Below, in pieces: positions 35,122 through 43,590 of a stretch of DNA of 47,399 nucleotides. Both the position numbers and the translations under genes were made by a program. The stretch covers positions 1-47,399 of the forward strand of contig JAQGPA010000218.1 of assembly GCA_028293325.1 (NCBI GenBank), in the 5' to 3' direction. This stretch comes from Pedosphaera sp. (lineage in GTDB: Bacteria > Verrucomicrobiota > Verrucomicrobiia > Limisphaerales > Pedosphaeraceae). Below the pieces are notes generated by a model. The model saw only the letters and a program-made list of their open reading frames with translations, searched no databases and was not told the origin of the DNA. How positions within the stretch are numbered: the stretch's first letter is position 1; each line of letters starts with the position of its first letter.

Positions 35122-36027
35122 TCAAAAAGCAGCGCTGGATAGTTTCACACTGAGGCTCGCTGCCTGGCCGGGAGCGAGTTTCACTCCGTTCTTTCCAACG
35201 TTTCCAGACTCGACACACACCATGGTTTGATACTCCTCATTGCCGAAGTCTGGTAACTGCTGAGCCTTGGCTATCCACGGATTCCAGACCACCGTGGAAG
35301 CTGAATTCTCCTTCTCAACGCGAATCTTGCGACGAAGTTTGTCATCCTGAATTTCCACCGTGCCCGTCGTATCCAGGTAAACCCGGTCCACCTCGGAGGA
35401 AATCTTAATCACGTCTGCGGTCTCGGTCTTTCTGGCAAAATTCTCAACCTTATCCAGGTAACTTACGCCCGTTAATCCTGTAATGGATACCGCGTTAATA
35501 TCACCCACGTTGAAATAGGTATGCAGGCAATCCTCAAACGCCAGTTCCCGGTCAGCCGATTTATTGGTCACCGTCAGTCTCAGCGAGAGCGTGTCCCGCA
35601 GTGTAACCAGGTATTCGGCGCTGAATGGCGGAAAACCGGCATCTTCACCACTCTCCGGCATTCGAAAACGCAGGCTGACGCTCCCGTCCTTTGCCGGCAG
35701 GATTTCCTTTAACTCCCAGGTTTTTGTCCGGGCGAAGCCGTGCGCAACCTGCTGCCCTTCGCGCGATCCGAACCACGGCAGAATAATCGGTATGCCGCCG
35801 CGAATAGGCTGTCCCTCGGCAAAACGACTCACTTGGCTGAGAAAAAGCAGCGGTGGCTCGTTCTTTTTTTGAAAATGCGTGATATGTGCCCCTTGCAGAT
35901 AAATCTCGGCCGAACTCCATTCCGTGGTGACGCTCAGCATCGGCAAATCGCCGACCCCTTCCATAAACCTGACACAGCCTGGAATATCAAATTTCTCGTC
36001 CCAATCCGATGTCTTGCCCATAGCCAT
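35122..36027 (-). CDS. D-hexose-6-phosphate epimerase (YeaD-like mutarotase)
   Basis: 301 residues from ATG 36027 (MAMGKTSDWDEKF), preferred because AGGGAAG lies about 4 nt upstream and the preceding 25 residues are unconserved. It has the aldose-1-epimerase beta-sandwich of the glucose-6-phosphate 1-epimerase group: GVGDLPMLSVTTEWSSAEIY, GAHITHFQ, IRGGIPIILPWFGSR, HGFARTKTWEL, FEDCLHTYFNVGDI with the catalytic His, SYLDKVENF, VVWNPWIAKA and TMVCVESGNV with the catalytic Glu. It speeds anomer interconversion of hexose 6-phosphates. It converges with the CII-like gene and diverges from the thioredoxin-like gene. Confidence 0.93.
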   Translation of the reverse strand: MAMGKTSDWDEKFDIPGCVRFMEGVGDLPMLSVTTEWSSAEIYLQGAHITHFQKKNEPPLLFLSQVSRFAEGQPIRGGIPIILPWFGSREGQQVAHGFARTKTWELKEILPAKDGSVSLRFRMPESGEDAGFPPFSAEYLVTLRDTLSLRLTVTNKSADRELAFEDCLHTYFNVGDINAVSITGLTGVSYLDKVENFARKTETADVIKISSEVDRVYLDTTGTVEIQDDKLRRKIRVEKENSASTVVWNPWIAKAQQLPDFGNEEYQTMVCVESGNVGKNGVKLAPGQAASLSVKLSSAAF

Positions 36028-36186
36028 ATTTCTTCCCTGCACTATACCAGTGCTTTGCTTTCCATCCCATACAATTATCCATTTTCCTTTTGCCCATCCC
36101 ATATGCTCAGCACAGCAAACAAATCATTTACAAATTTCTCACTGTGGCATGACAACTCCAGTATCAGCCTCCGACAAATTATTCCC

Positions 36187-37515
36187 ATGAAAACTCAATT
36201 GATTGCCCTGTTGCTCATTTCCAGTTTATCTCTCCTGGAAAATCTTCGTTCTGTTGTTTTGGCTTCTCCCCCTGCAAGCGAGCCACCGCTCCCAGCGTTG
36301 GCTCAACAAGCCATGGCCGCCGACCCGGCTCTTTCCGCCCCAGCCATAACCGCCCTGCGCGATCGCGGCCCCGCTGGTCTCGACGCTTTATGGCAAGCTC
36401 ATGCCCAAGCCATTCTTCAGCATGAGGCCAATTCCTCCACCTCCGCATCGCCGGAAGATCAAAACGCATGGCAACGGCTTAAAACTGCTCTCGACAAGGT
36501 GAGCGGCCAACGAGACTGCCGTGCCTCCCACCTTTATTGGTACACCGATCTGGAACAGGCGAAAGCCGCGGCGAGCGCCAGCGGCAAACCGATTCTCTCG
36601 TTGCGCTTGTTGGGAAAACTGGACGAGGAATACAGTTGCGCCAACAGCCGTTTCTTCCGCACCACACTTTATGCCAATACCGAAATCGCCACCTACTTGC
36701 GCCAGCATTTCGTGCTGCACTGGAAATCAGTCCGGCCCGTGCCGCGGATCACGGTTGATTTTGGCGACGGTCGCAAAATCGAACAAACCATCACGGGCAA
36801 CAGCATTCACTACATACTCGCTCCCAATGGCGAAGTCATTGATGCGCTGCCGGGGCTTTACGGACCAAAGGCCTTCAAGCAAGGATTGGCGGATGCGGAG
36901 AAGGCTGTATTGCAATGTAACGCGCTCGCAGTTGGCAAACGCGCGGATTTCTTGATGAATTATCATCGCGAACAACTGCAGACTCTTGCCGGAAACTGGA
37001 GCAAAGACCTGGCCCAGCTTCAAAGAGATCAGGCCACCGCCGCCAACGCCAGCTCATCATTGCAAGTTCAACCCGCATTATTCCAAATCAAAGCCGCCAC
37101 CCAACCCGATGCCGTTCCATCTGACAGCCCCATCTGGAATCGCATCGCCACCTTGCATCTCGGCGAGGCGGAATTGGATGCCGGCGCGCAAAAACTCATT
37201 GCGAGCAAAACCCCGACTGCGTATGACGCCTCGCGCGTTGCTTTCACCAAGTCCGTTGCGGAAAACCCCTTTCTGGCCATGATGCGAAACCTGCAACGCT
37301 CCCTGGCGGAGGACACCGTCCGCAATGAGTATCACCTGCATTTCACCATTCACGAATGGTTTGTCAAAGGAGTCGTTCCCGCCAATCTCGACCAACTGAA
37401 TGCCAAAGTGTACGCCCAATTGTTTCTGACACCTGACTCCGATCCCTGGCTCGGCATGGCTCCGGCAAACACGTTCACAGGCCTTGATAACAATGGTTTG
37501 ATCAAGACACCATGA
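36187..37515 (+). CDS. Secreted thioredoxin-fold-like protein without CxxC
   Basis: 442 residues from ATG 36187 (MKTQLIALLLISSLSLLENL), a signal peptide; an upstream ATG extension overlaps the divergent epimerase and is rejected. A helical leader to about 110 precedes an alpha/beta domain: YWYTDLEQAKAAASASGKPI, LSLRLLGKLDEEYSCANSRF, FRTTLYANTEIATYLRQHFV and the VPRITVDFGDG stretch near 185-195. This looks like a thioredoxin-like fold of the kind found in secreted verrucomicrobial and planctomycete proteins, but the CxxC pair is missing; Cys151 stands alone. A helical C-terminal half (HLGEAELDAGAQKLI, PFLAMMRNLQRSLAED) is unassigned. It is followed 112 bp later by another secreted protein. Confidence 0.65.
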   Translation: MKTQLIALLLISSLSLLENLRSVVLASPPASEPPLPALAQQAMAADPALSAPAITALRDRGPAGLDALWQAHAQAILQHEANSSTSASPEDQNAWQRLKTALDKVSGQRDCRASHLYWYTDLEQAKAAASASGKPILSLRLLGKLDEEYSCANSRFFRTTLYANTEIATYLRQHFVLHWKSVRPVPRITVDFGDGRKIEQTITGNSIHYILAPNGEVIDALPGLYGPKAFKQGLADAEKAVLQCNALAVGKRADFLMNYHREQLQTLAGNWSKDLAQLQRDQATAANASSSLQVQPALFQIKAATQPDAVPSDSPIWNRIATLHLGEAELDAGAQKLIASKTPTAYDASRVAFTKSVAENPFLAMMRNLQRSLAEDTVRNEYHLHFTIHEWFVKGVVPANLDQLNAKVYAQLFLTPDSDPWLGMAPANTFTGLDNNGLIKTP

Positions 37516-37627
37516 AACCCAACGGTTCCCAGCTGCTCCGGATGGGCGCGTATGGTTTTACAATTCTTTTACAAATGATTCACTCGGCACTGACAACCCA
37601 AACCTGCGGAGAAGCCATATTTCCATC

Positions 37628-38974
37628 ATGAAAACAATCATGCTATTGGTCGCTTGGACGATGCTCCAATGCAACCTGTTTGCCGGTGATGAGGCCGGCC
37701 ACGGACTGGTCGCACATGAATGGGGCACGTTTACTTCGCTGCAAGGCGGCGATGGCGAACTGCTCAATTGGAAACCGTTGGAAACCTCCCGCCTGCCCGG
37801 CTTTGTTTACGATTGGAAAAAACCCGGGCTCGGACGTCAAGCCACCAGCGTCTCCGGCGTCTTCACCAAGAGTACAATGATTACCAAACAACGGATGGAA
37901 ACTCCGGTCGTCTATTTCTATTCTGATAAGAAAATGACCGTGGACCTGGATGTAAAATTCCCCAAGGGACTTATCACCGAATGGTTCCCCCAGGCGAGCC
38001 AGGTTGGTCCCTCGATTGTGCCACCATCGCGAACTGTCCTTGCCATGGACTCATTTTTGCATCGCTGCGGCGCTCCGGCCAAGCTGACGGTTGCCTCACT
38101 GACTGAAAACAAGAACGTGAAGGACAGCAAGATTCATTGGTCTAACATCGAACTTTTGCCAGCCAACCAAAAGGATGAAGTCGCCCAACTGCTGCCCACG
38201 GACACTTCCGGCAGTCACTACTTCTCAGCGCGCGCCACGGACGCCGCCTATTTACGTCTGGACTCGCTCTCCAAAACCAATCGCGGCCCCGAATATGAGA
38301 AGTTCCTTTTCTATCGTGGCGCGGGCGATTTCCCCACGCCATTGCGTGTGGTCATAAAATCCAGCAATGAAGTTGTACTGGCAAACACCGGCACCGAAGC
38401 CCTGCATCATCTCTTCATTCTCAATGTGCGTGATCAGCAAGGGAATTTCGTTTATCTCGACGAGTTGCAACCCGGCCAGGAAAAAACGGTCTCCCGCCAA
38501 TCTCCCACTGGCAATCTCCCGCTCTCCGACCTGACCGAAAAACTCACCTCCAAAATGTTCGCCTCATTGACCGCCCAAGGCCTGTATCAACGCGAAGCCA
38601 CCGCGATGGTCAGCACATGGAAAGACTCCTGGTTCGCCGAAGACGGAATGCGCGTTTTATATCTGCTCCCACGCCCATGGACCGACCGCACCTTGCCAAT
38701 GACGATCAACCCCGCGCCCAAGGAACTCGTCCGCGTCATGGTGGGCCGGGCCGAGGTGCTCACCCCGGAAGTCGAACAGCAGCTTTCCCTGCAGGTGACA
38801 AAAGCCGGCAAAGGTGACCCGGAAGCCATTCAGCAGGTCCACGCCACGCTTCAGAAATTGGGCCGCTTTGGAGAACCCGCTCTCTATCGCGCTCTTGCAA
38901 CCGCCAAAGCGCCATCCGATTCGTACCGCAGACTATTCGCGCTGCTCACTCCCGATCAAACGACGGGCAAGTAG
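37628..38974 (+). CDS. Secreted protein with AHEWGTFT motif, function unknown
   Basis: 448 residues. A signal peptide (KTIMLLVAWTMLQCNLFAG) is followed by HGLVAHEWGTFTSLQGGDGE, a stretch I recall in Verrucomicrobia and Planctomycetes secreted proteins of unknown function. The following beta-rich region includes METPVVYFYSDKKMTVDLDV, DTSGSHYFSARATDAAYLRL, EYEKFLFYRGAGDFPTPLRV and MVSTWKDSWFAEDGMRVLYL. The last 70 residues (VMVGRAEVLTPEVEQQLSLQ, QVHATLQKLGRFGEPALYRA) are helical and HEAT-like. The His and Glu of AHEWGT could be catalytic or metal-binding; nothing proves it. It sits between the thioredoxin-like gene and the sensor kinase, all on the plus strand with gaps of 112 and 64 bp. Confidence 0.75.
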   Translation: MKTIMLLVAWTMLQCNLFAGDEAGHGLVAHEWGTFTSLQGGDGELLNWKPLETSRLPGFVYDWKKPGLGRQATSVSGVFTKSTMITKQRMETPVVYFYSDKKMTVDLDVKFPKGLITEWFPQASQVGPSIVPPSRTVLAMDSFLHRCGAPAKLTVASLTENKNVKDSKIHWSNIELLPANQKDEVAQLLPTDTSGSHYFSARATDAAYLRLDSLSKTNRGPEYEKFLFYRGAGDFPTPLRVVIKSSNEVVLANTGTEALHHLFILNVRDQQGNFVYLDELQPGQEKTVSRQSPTGNLPLSDLTEKLTSKMFASLTAQGLYQREATAMVSTWKDSWFAEDGMRVLYLLPRPWTDRTLPMTINPAPKELVRVMVGRAEVLTPEVEQQLSLQVTKAGKGDPEAIQQVHATLQKLGRFGEPALYRALATAKAPSDSYRRLFALLTPDQTTGK

Positions 38975-39038
38975 CCTGTTCCGTGCAATTCAAAAGCTGG
39001 ACGCAAGCCGGCAAAACACCGACTATCACCTCTGAACC

Positions 39039-40880
39039 ATGAGAAAAGTAGCGCTGGTCTTTGTGGTGGCGGTTTTCGTGCCCAGCTTGGTTCTTGCCTG
39101 GCTGGCAGTGCGCTCTTTGCGCGACCAGCAATTCGTCCTCGAGCGGCAACAGTCGCTCCTCTATCAAGGCGTCGCCGACTCACTCGCCAAGCAGGCGGAA
39201 AACTATCTCGCCGAACGTCAGCATGAATTCGCCCAGCAGGTCGAAACCATGCTCGCCAATCACAAATCCCAGGACATCGCCCGCTCCTTCGACGACCGCC
39301 TCCGAACCAATTGGCCGCTGGCCGAGGTTGGCTTCGTTGTTAATTCGACCGGTGATATGCTTTGCCCCTCGCCGGCCGGCCGCCCCGCCGCTCAGGAATT
39401 CTGCGCCGACTATTCCCGCTTTCTTGGCAACCGCGAAAGCGCGCAGGTCTATTGGAATGCCAACAGCTTCAGCAAAATGAACGGCAACTCCTCTCCCGCG
39501 GAAAACAACTCCTCGCAAAATAGCCAGGCCCAATCGCCACAGATTCCTGCCCTCGCCAATAACGACAATCGCGGCGAGAACACAAAGAACGGCTACATCA
39601 GCAAGCTCCAGCAAGTCCAGGTGCGCAACGTAGTCCCGCAGCAGCAGTCGCTCGCGGCTCAGGGCGACAACAATCTCGGACAATACTCCAAGGTCGCCTC
39701 GTCGGAAGCCGAATTTCGCCAACTCATCGGCGACTCCAGCGAGGGCAGCGTGGCCCGCTTTTTGGAAAACAAACTTAACGTCCTGTTATGGTACCGCTCT
39801 CCGGGTGATTCCAATCTCGTCTTCGGCGCCCAAATTTATCTGCCCCGCATCAAGGCGGATTTGAAAACCATCGTCCAACAACTCGACCCGGCTTTGCAGG
39901 AAGACGTCGCCGCCGTCCTGCTCGACGATGCCGCCAAACCCGTCGCCCTCTCACGCTCCGGTTTTCAGGCCGATTGGAAACATCCCTTCGTCGCCACGGA
40001 AGTCGGCGAGGCGCTGCCGCACTGGGAAATGGCCGTTTACCTTTTGAACCCCGCCAAACTCACTCAATCCGCGCACACATTGAAAGTGACCTTCGGCCTC
40101 CTAATTGCGCTCTTGCTGCTCGCAATCGGCGTCGGCAGTTGGTTGATCGTCACCGACCTGAACCGCCAACTCACACTCGCCCGCCAGAAAACCGATTTCG
40201 TCAGCAACGTCTCCCACGAACTCAAAACGCCGCTCACCTCCATCCGCATGTTCTCCGAACTCCTCGCCGAGGGTCGCGTCACCGAGCCGGACAAGCAACG
40301 TTCCTATCTCAACATCATCACCGCCGAAGCCGCCCGCCTTACGCGTCTGATCAATAACGTCCTCGACTTTTCCCGTCTCGATCGCGGCGAAAAGAAATAC
40401 AACATGCAGCCGTGCGACCTCTCAACTCTCGTGCGCGAAACCGTGGAAACCTATCGTCCTCATCTTGAAGCAAACGCTTTTCAACTCGTCTGCGAATGGC
40501 CCGAGTCCTCCATCTCCGTGCAAGGCGACCGCGACGCGCTGGCCCAAATCGTGGTCAACCTCCTTTCCAACGCCGAAAAATATTCGGACGGCCGCAAAGA
40601 GATTCTTGTGCAGATCGAATCGCGCAACGAACCCCTGCCCCACGCGGAAGTCCGTATTCTCGATCGCGGACTCGGCGTGCCGCGCGGCTGCGAGGAAAAA
40701 ATATTCCTCCAATTCTATCGCGCGCACGACTCCCTCGGCAGCGGCATCCAAGGCTCCGGCTTGGGACTGACGCTCGCCCGCCAAATCGCCCGCGCCCACG
40801 GTGGTGATGTGGTTTTCCATTCCCGCCCGGATGGCGGAAGTTGTTTCACCCTCCGTCTGCCGACTCCCATGAAATCATGA
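39039..40880 (+). CDS. Membrane sensor histidine kinase
   Basis: 613 residues. The first membrane helix (VALVFVVAVFVPSLVLAWLA) and the second (about 348-371, FGLLIALLLLAIGVGSWLIV) enclose an extracytoplasmic domain of about 320 residues with an N-terminal coiled coil (LAERQHEFAQQVETML) and an Asn/Gln/Ser-rich insertion near 150-215 (SSPAENNSSQNSQAQS). The kinase core has H-box His393 in SNVSHELKTPLTS, N-box VVNLLSNAEKYSDGRKE, G1 ILDRGLGVP and G2 GSGLGLTLARQI. No HAMP domain is obvious. The stop overlaps the start of the OmpR-type regulator gene by 4 bp (ATGA), so kinase and regulator are a pair. Signal unknown. Confidence 0.95.
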   Translation: MRKVALVFVVAVFVPSLVLAWLAVRSLRDQQFVLERQQSLLYQGVADSLAKQAENYLAERQHEFAQQVETMLANHKSQDIARSFDDRLRTNWPLAEVGFVVNSTGDMLCPSPAGRPAAQEFCADYSRFLGNRESAQVYWNANSFSKMNGNSSPAENNSSQNSQAQSPQIPALANNDNRGENTKNGYISKLQQVQVRNVVPQQQSLAAQGDNNLGQYSKVASSEAEFRQLIGDSSEGSVARFLENKLNVLLWYRSPGDSNLVFGAQIYLPRIKADLKTIVQQLDPALQEDVAAVLLDDAAKPVALSRSGFQADWKHPFVATEVGEALPHWEMAVYLLNPAKLTQSAHTLKVTFGLLIALLLLAIGVGSWLIVTDLNRQLTLARQKTDFVSNVSHELKTPLTSIRMFSELLAEGRVTEPDKQRSYLNIITAEAARLTRLINNVLDFSRLDRGEKKYNMQPCDLSTLVRETVETYRPHLEANAFQLVCEWPESSISVQGDRDALAQIVVNLLSNAEKYSDGRKEILVQIESRNEPLPHAEVRILDRGLGVPRGCEEKIFLQFYRAHDSLGSGIQGSGLGLTLARQIARAHGGDVVFHSRPDGGSCFTLRLPTPMKS

Positions 40881-41572
40881 AAACCAGAATTCTCGTGGTC
40901 GAAGACGACCCCAACATCGCGCTCGGCCTCGAAGAAGTGCTGAAGAGCGAATCGTTCGAAGTCTTTGTCTGCCGCCGTGGCGATCAAACCATCGAATTAT
41001 TCAATCAACACCGCCCCGACCTCATCGTGCTCGATCTCATGTTACCCGGTCTCAGTGGCTACGAAGTCTGCAAACAACTTCGCGCCAAAAAAGTCAGCAC
41101 CCCCATCCTCATGCTCACCGCCAAGGGACAGGAGATCGACAAAGTGGTTGGCTTGGACCTCGGCGCCGACGACTACGTGACCAAGCCTTTCGGTGTTCGC
41201 GAACTGTTGGCCCGCATCCAAGCCCTCCTGCGCCGCGCGCCCAAACCTATTGTCAAAGATCAGACCTCTGAAACTCTCTTTCAAATCGGCCCCGCCGCCA
41301 TCGACCCCAAAACCTTTCAGCTCAAACGCGGCAAAGTCGTCGAGGAACTCACCGCGCGCGAATTGAAGCTCCTCCAATTCTTCCACGCCCACCCCGGCGA
41401 AGTCCTTTCCCGCGACCGCCTGCTCAACGAGGTGTGGGGCTACAACTATTACGGCACCACCCGCACCCTCGATCAAGTCGTCGTCCAATTGCGCAAAAAA
41501 CTGGGCGACAACGGCGGCGAACCCCGCCACCTCATCACCGTCCACGGCGTCGGCTACAAACTCGCAACCTGA
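40877..41572 (+). CDS. OmpR/PhoB-family response regulator
   Basis: 231 residues from ATG 40877, which overlaps the kinase stop as ATGA; an upstream start inside the kinase gene is rejected. Receiver: Asp10-Asp11 in LVVEDDPNIALG, phospho-acceptor Asp53 in LIVLDLMLPG, Thr81 and Lys103 in YVTKPFG. The C-terminal winged helix includes TARELKLLQFFHAHPGEVLS, RDRLLNEVWGYNYYGTTRTL and HLITVHGVGYKLAT. It is the output partner of the preceding kinase. Targets cannot be read here; the two secreted-protein genes upstream are plausible candidates because they share orientation and proximity. Confidence 0.96.
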   Translation: MKTRILVVEDDPNIALGLEEVLKSESFEVFVCRRGDQTIELFNQHRPDLIVLDLMLPGLSGYEVCKQLRAKKVSTPILMLTAKGQEIDKVVGLDLGADDYVTKPFGVRELLARIQALLRRAPKPIVKDQTSETLFQIGPAAIDPKTFQLKRGKVVEELTARELKLLQFFHAHPGEVLSRDRLLNEVWGYNYYGTTRTLDQVVVQLRKKLGDNGGEPRHLITVHGVGYKLAT

Positions 41573-41577
41573 CCCGC

Positions 41578-41925
41578 TCAATACCGCGGCACCTTTGCAT
41601 CCACACTCCGCGACCACGCATCGATCCCTCCCGACAAATTCCGCAGCTTGCCAAATCCCAGCGACCGCAATTGCGCAATCGCGTGCAAACTCCGCACCCC
41701 GTGATGGCAATACACCACAATCTCCTTCTCCTTCCACGCCTCAATTTCTCCCGCTCGCGCAAACAATTCCCCCAGCGGAATCAACGTCGAATTCGCCAAT
41801 GCCGCAAACTGATGCTCCTCCACCTCGCGCACATCCAGCAATTGCGGCGCCTCCGACCCTTGCAATCGTTCCGCCAGCTCCGTTGCTGAAATCTGCAATT
41901 CCATAATCACCGCTCGCTCATTCAT
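41578..41925 (-). CDS. Rhodanese-domain sulfurtransferase
   Basis: 115 residues from ATG 41925 (MNERAVIMELQISATELAER), overlapping the trxB stop; an ATG at 41904 would give 108 residues, close to GlpE. The single rhodanese domain shows QLLDVREVEEHQFAALANST, LIPLGELFARAGEI and the active-site loop VVYCHHGVRSLHAIAQL with the catalytic Cys in CHHGVRS, then GFGKLRNLSGGIDAWS. Rhodaneses carry sulfane sulfur. It is the second gene after thioredoxin reductase, translationally coupled by the overlap, so a link to thiol redox is plausible. Confidence 0.94.
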   Translation of the reverse strand: MNERAVIMELQISATELAERLQGSEAPQLLDVREVEEHQFAALANSTLIPLGELFARAGEIEAWKEKEIVVYCHHGVRSLHAIAQLRSLGFGKLRNLSGGIDAWSRSVDAKVPRY

Positions 41926-42847
41926 TCCTGGCCGCCAGATAACGCTCCACGTCAATCGCCGCCGCGCAACCCTGCCCCGCCGCCGTGATCGCCTGCCGGT
42001 AAACATGGTCCGCACAATCCCCCGCCACGAACACTCCCGACACATTCGTCTCCGTCCCCTGCTTCGGAATCACATAACCATTTTCATCCATGTCGATGAT
42101 GCCCTTGAAAAGCTGCGTGTTCGGCACATGCCCAATCGCCACAAAAACACCCGCGCACGGCACCACCGTCTCCACGTGCGTCAGTAAATTCTTCACCCGC
42201 ACCGCCGTGACCTTATCCAGCTTCACCTCCAGCACCTCCGTCACCACCGAATTCCACATCGGCTTGATCTTCGGATTCGCCAGCGTCCGCTCCGACATGA
42301 TCTTCGACGCCCGCAAACTGTCCCGCCGATGAATCAAATGCACTTCGGACGCAAACCGCGTCAGGTAAGTCGCCTCTTCACATGCCGAATCGCCCCCGCC
42401 CACCACCACCAACGGCTGATGCCGAAACATTGGCAGCGCCCCGTCGCACGTCGCGCAATAAGTAACCCCCTTCTTCTCCAGCTTCGCCTCGCTATCCAGC
42501 CCCAGATGCCGATGACTCGCCCCGCTCGCGATGATGATCGTCTCCGCCTGCACCGGCTCCCCATCCACCGTCAGCGTGAACGGCTGCTGGCTCAGGTCCA
42601 CCGCGTCCACCGTCCCGAACTGCACCTTCGCGCCAAACCGTTCCGCCTGCTTCTGCATCCGCACCATCAATTCATAACCATCAATCCCCTCCGGAAACCC
42701 CGGATAATTCTCCACAATGCTCGTCGTCGTCAGCAACCCCCCCGGCTGCAAACCCGTGAGCACCAGCGGCTGCAAATTCGCCCGCGCCGTATACAACGCC
42801 GCAGTCAATCCCGCGCAACCCGTTCCAATAATGACGACTTTTTCCAT
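41918..42847 (-). CDS. trxB: Thioredoxin-disulfide reductase
   Basis: 309 residues from ATG 42847 (MEKVVIIGTGCAGLTAALYT), the true family start; the extra 23 codons upstream are unconserved. FAD-binding GTGCAG replaces the usual GSGPAG with Cys in place of Pro. The redox pair is in CATCDGALP. NADPH-binding PLVVVGGGDSACEEATYLTR and the C-terminal FAD segment VSGVFVAGDCADHVYRQAIT are present. It transfers electrons from NADPH to thioredoxin. It is transcribed towards the rhodanese gene, whose start overlaps its end by 8 bp, and there is a large repeat region upstream that must contain the promoter. Confidence 0.97.
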   Translation of the reverse strand: MEKVVIIGTGCAGLTAALYTARANLQPLVLTGLQPGGLLTTTSIVENYPGFPEGIDGYELMVRMQKQAERFGAKVQFGTVDAVDLSQQPFTLTVDGEPVQAETIIIASGASHRHLGLDSEAKLEKKGVTYCATCDGALPMFRHQPLVVVGGGDSACEEATYLTRFASEVHLIHRRDSLRASKIMSERTLANPKIKPMWNSVVTEVLEVKLDKVTAVRVKNLLTHVETVVPCAGVFVAIGHVPNTQLFKGIIDMDENGYVIPKQGTETNVSGVFVAGDCADHVYRQAITAAGQGCAAAIDVERYLAARNE

Positions 42848-43002
42848 AAGGACGCGAAAGGTAATTTTAACCCACCCAATTGGCAAGCGCGGATAAAGCC
42901 AGCCCCACCCAACCACCCGCCAAATGAAGCACTTCCCGCCATAAACAACACGTTTTCATATAGCCCTAATTTTCCATAATTGCCTTCCATTCACCATAAT
43001 GG

Positions 43003-43386
43003 CCCGTGCGCAAGCACCTCCGAGCACTCCGAAGGAGTGCCAGACAGTAGCCGGAGGTTGAGCGCAGCGACACCTCCGGAAACCAATCCAATTCCCCCAC
43101 CACCCCGGAGGGTGTGGCAGAACCTTTTCCAAAGTCGTCTCATAAAAATTTAGGCTCAAATTACCTCAAATTACCTTGACTAGGCTCAAGGCCCGGCGAC
43201 CACCTTGACGCAGAGGCGCGGCGTCTTGATGACCAGTCCGGAAGGACACGAGCACCCCGAAGGGTTGCCTGACAGTAGCCGGAGGTTGAGCGTAGCGACA
43301 CCTCCGGAAACCATCCAAATCTCCCACCACCCCGGACGGCGGTGGCAGAACAATGTAAAATATCGATTCATAAAAAATTTAGGCTC
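43003..43386 (+). repeat. Two direct copies of a 228-bp unit with hairpins
   Basis: The segments 43024-43158 and about 43252-43386 align at an offset of 228 bp. In each, CCGGAGGT and ACCTCCGG (43051-43058 with 43072-43079; 43279-43286 with 43300-43307) flank a 13-nt loop with GAGCGCAGCGA or GAGCGTAGCGA. Both continue through CCACCACCCCGGA, GGTGGCAGAAC-like and TTTAGGCTC, ATTACCTCAA. In the first copy GCACTCC-GAA-GGAGTGC (43024-43040) makes a second perfect hairpin. A 13-mer shared with other spacers, GTGCGCAAGCACC, precedes it at 43006-43018. Confidence 0.65.
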
Positions 43387-43590
43387 GAATTACCTCAATT
43401 TACCTTGACCAGACTCAACGCCACCTTGACTAGCCTCAAGTTCCCGGGCTTGCACCCTGGCCGAGCCCAGAGACACCCGACCACCCAGACCGTGAATACG
43501 ACTACCGTTTCCCCGTTCCGCATGCGGGAAGAGGCCGCAGGGCGAAGATTACCAAACACTCATTCCCATCCGTTTAGTTTTCATATTACC

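Noticed and set aside
35740..36186. 149-codon upstream extension of the thioredoxin-like gene
   Set aside because: It lies antisense to the epimerase and breaks the signal peptide, which begins cleanly at 36187.
43003..43386. CRISPR array
   Set aside because: There are only two copies with a 228-bp period and imperfect repeats, unlike the short regular units of a CRISPR array, and no cas genes are present.
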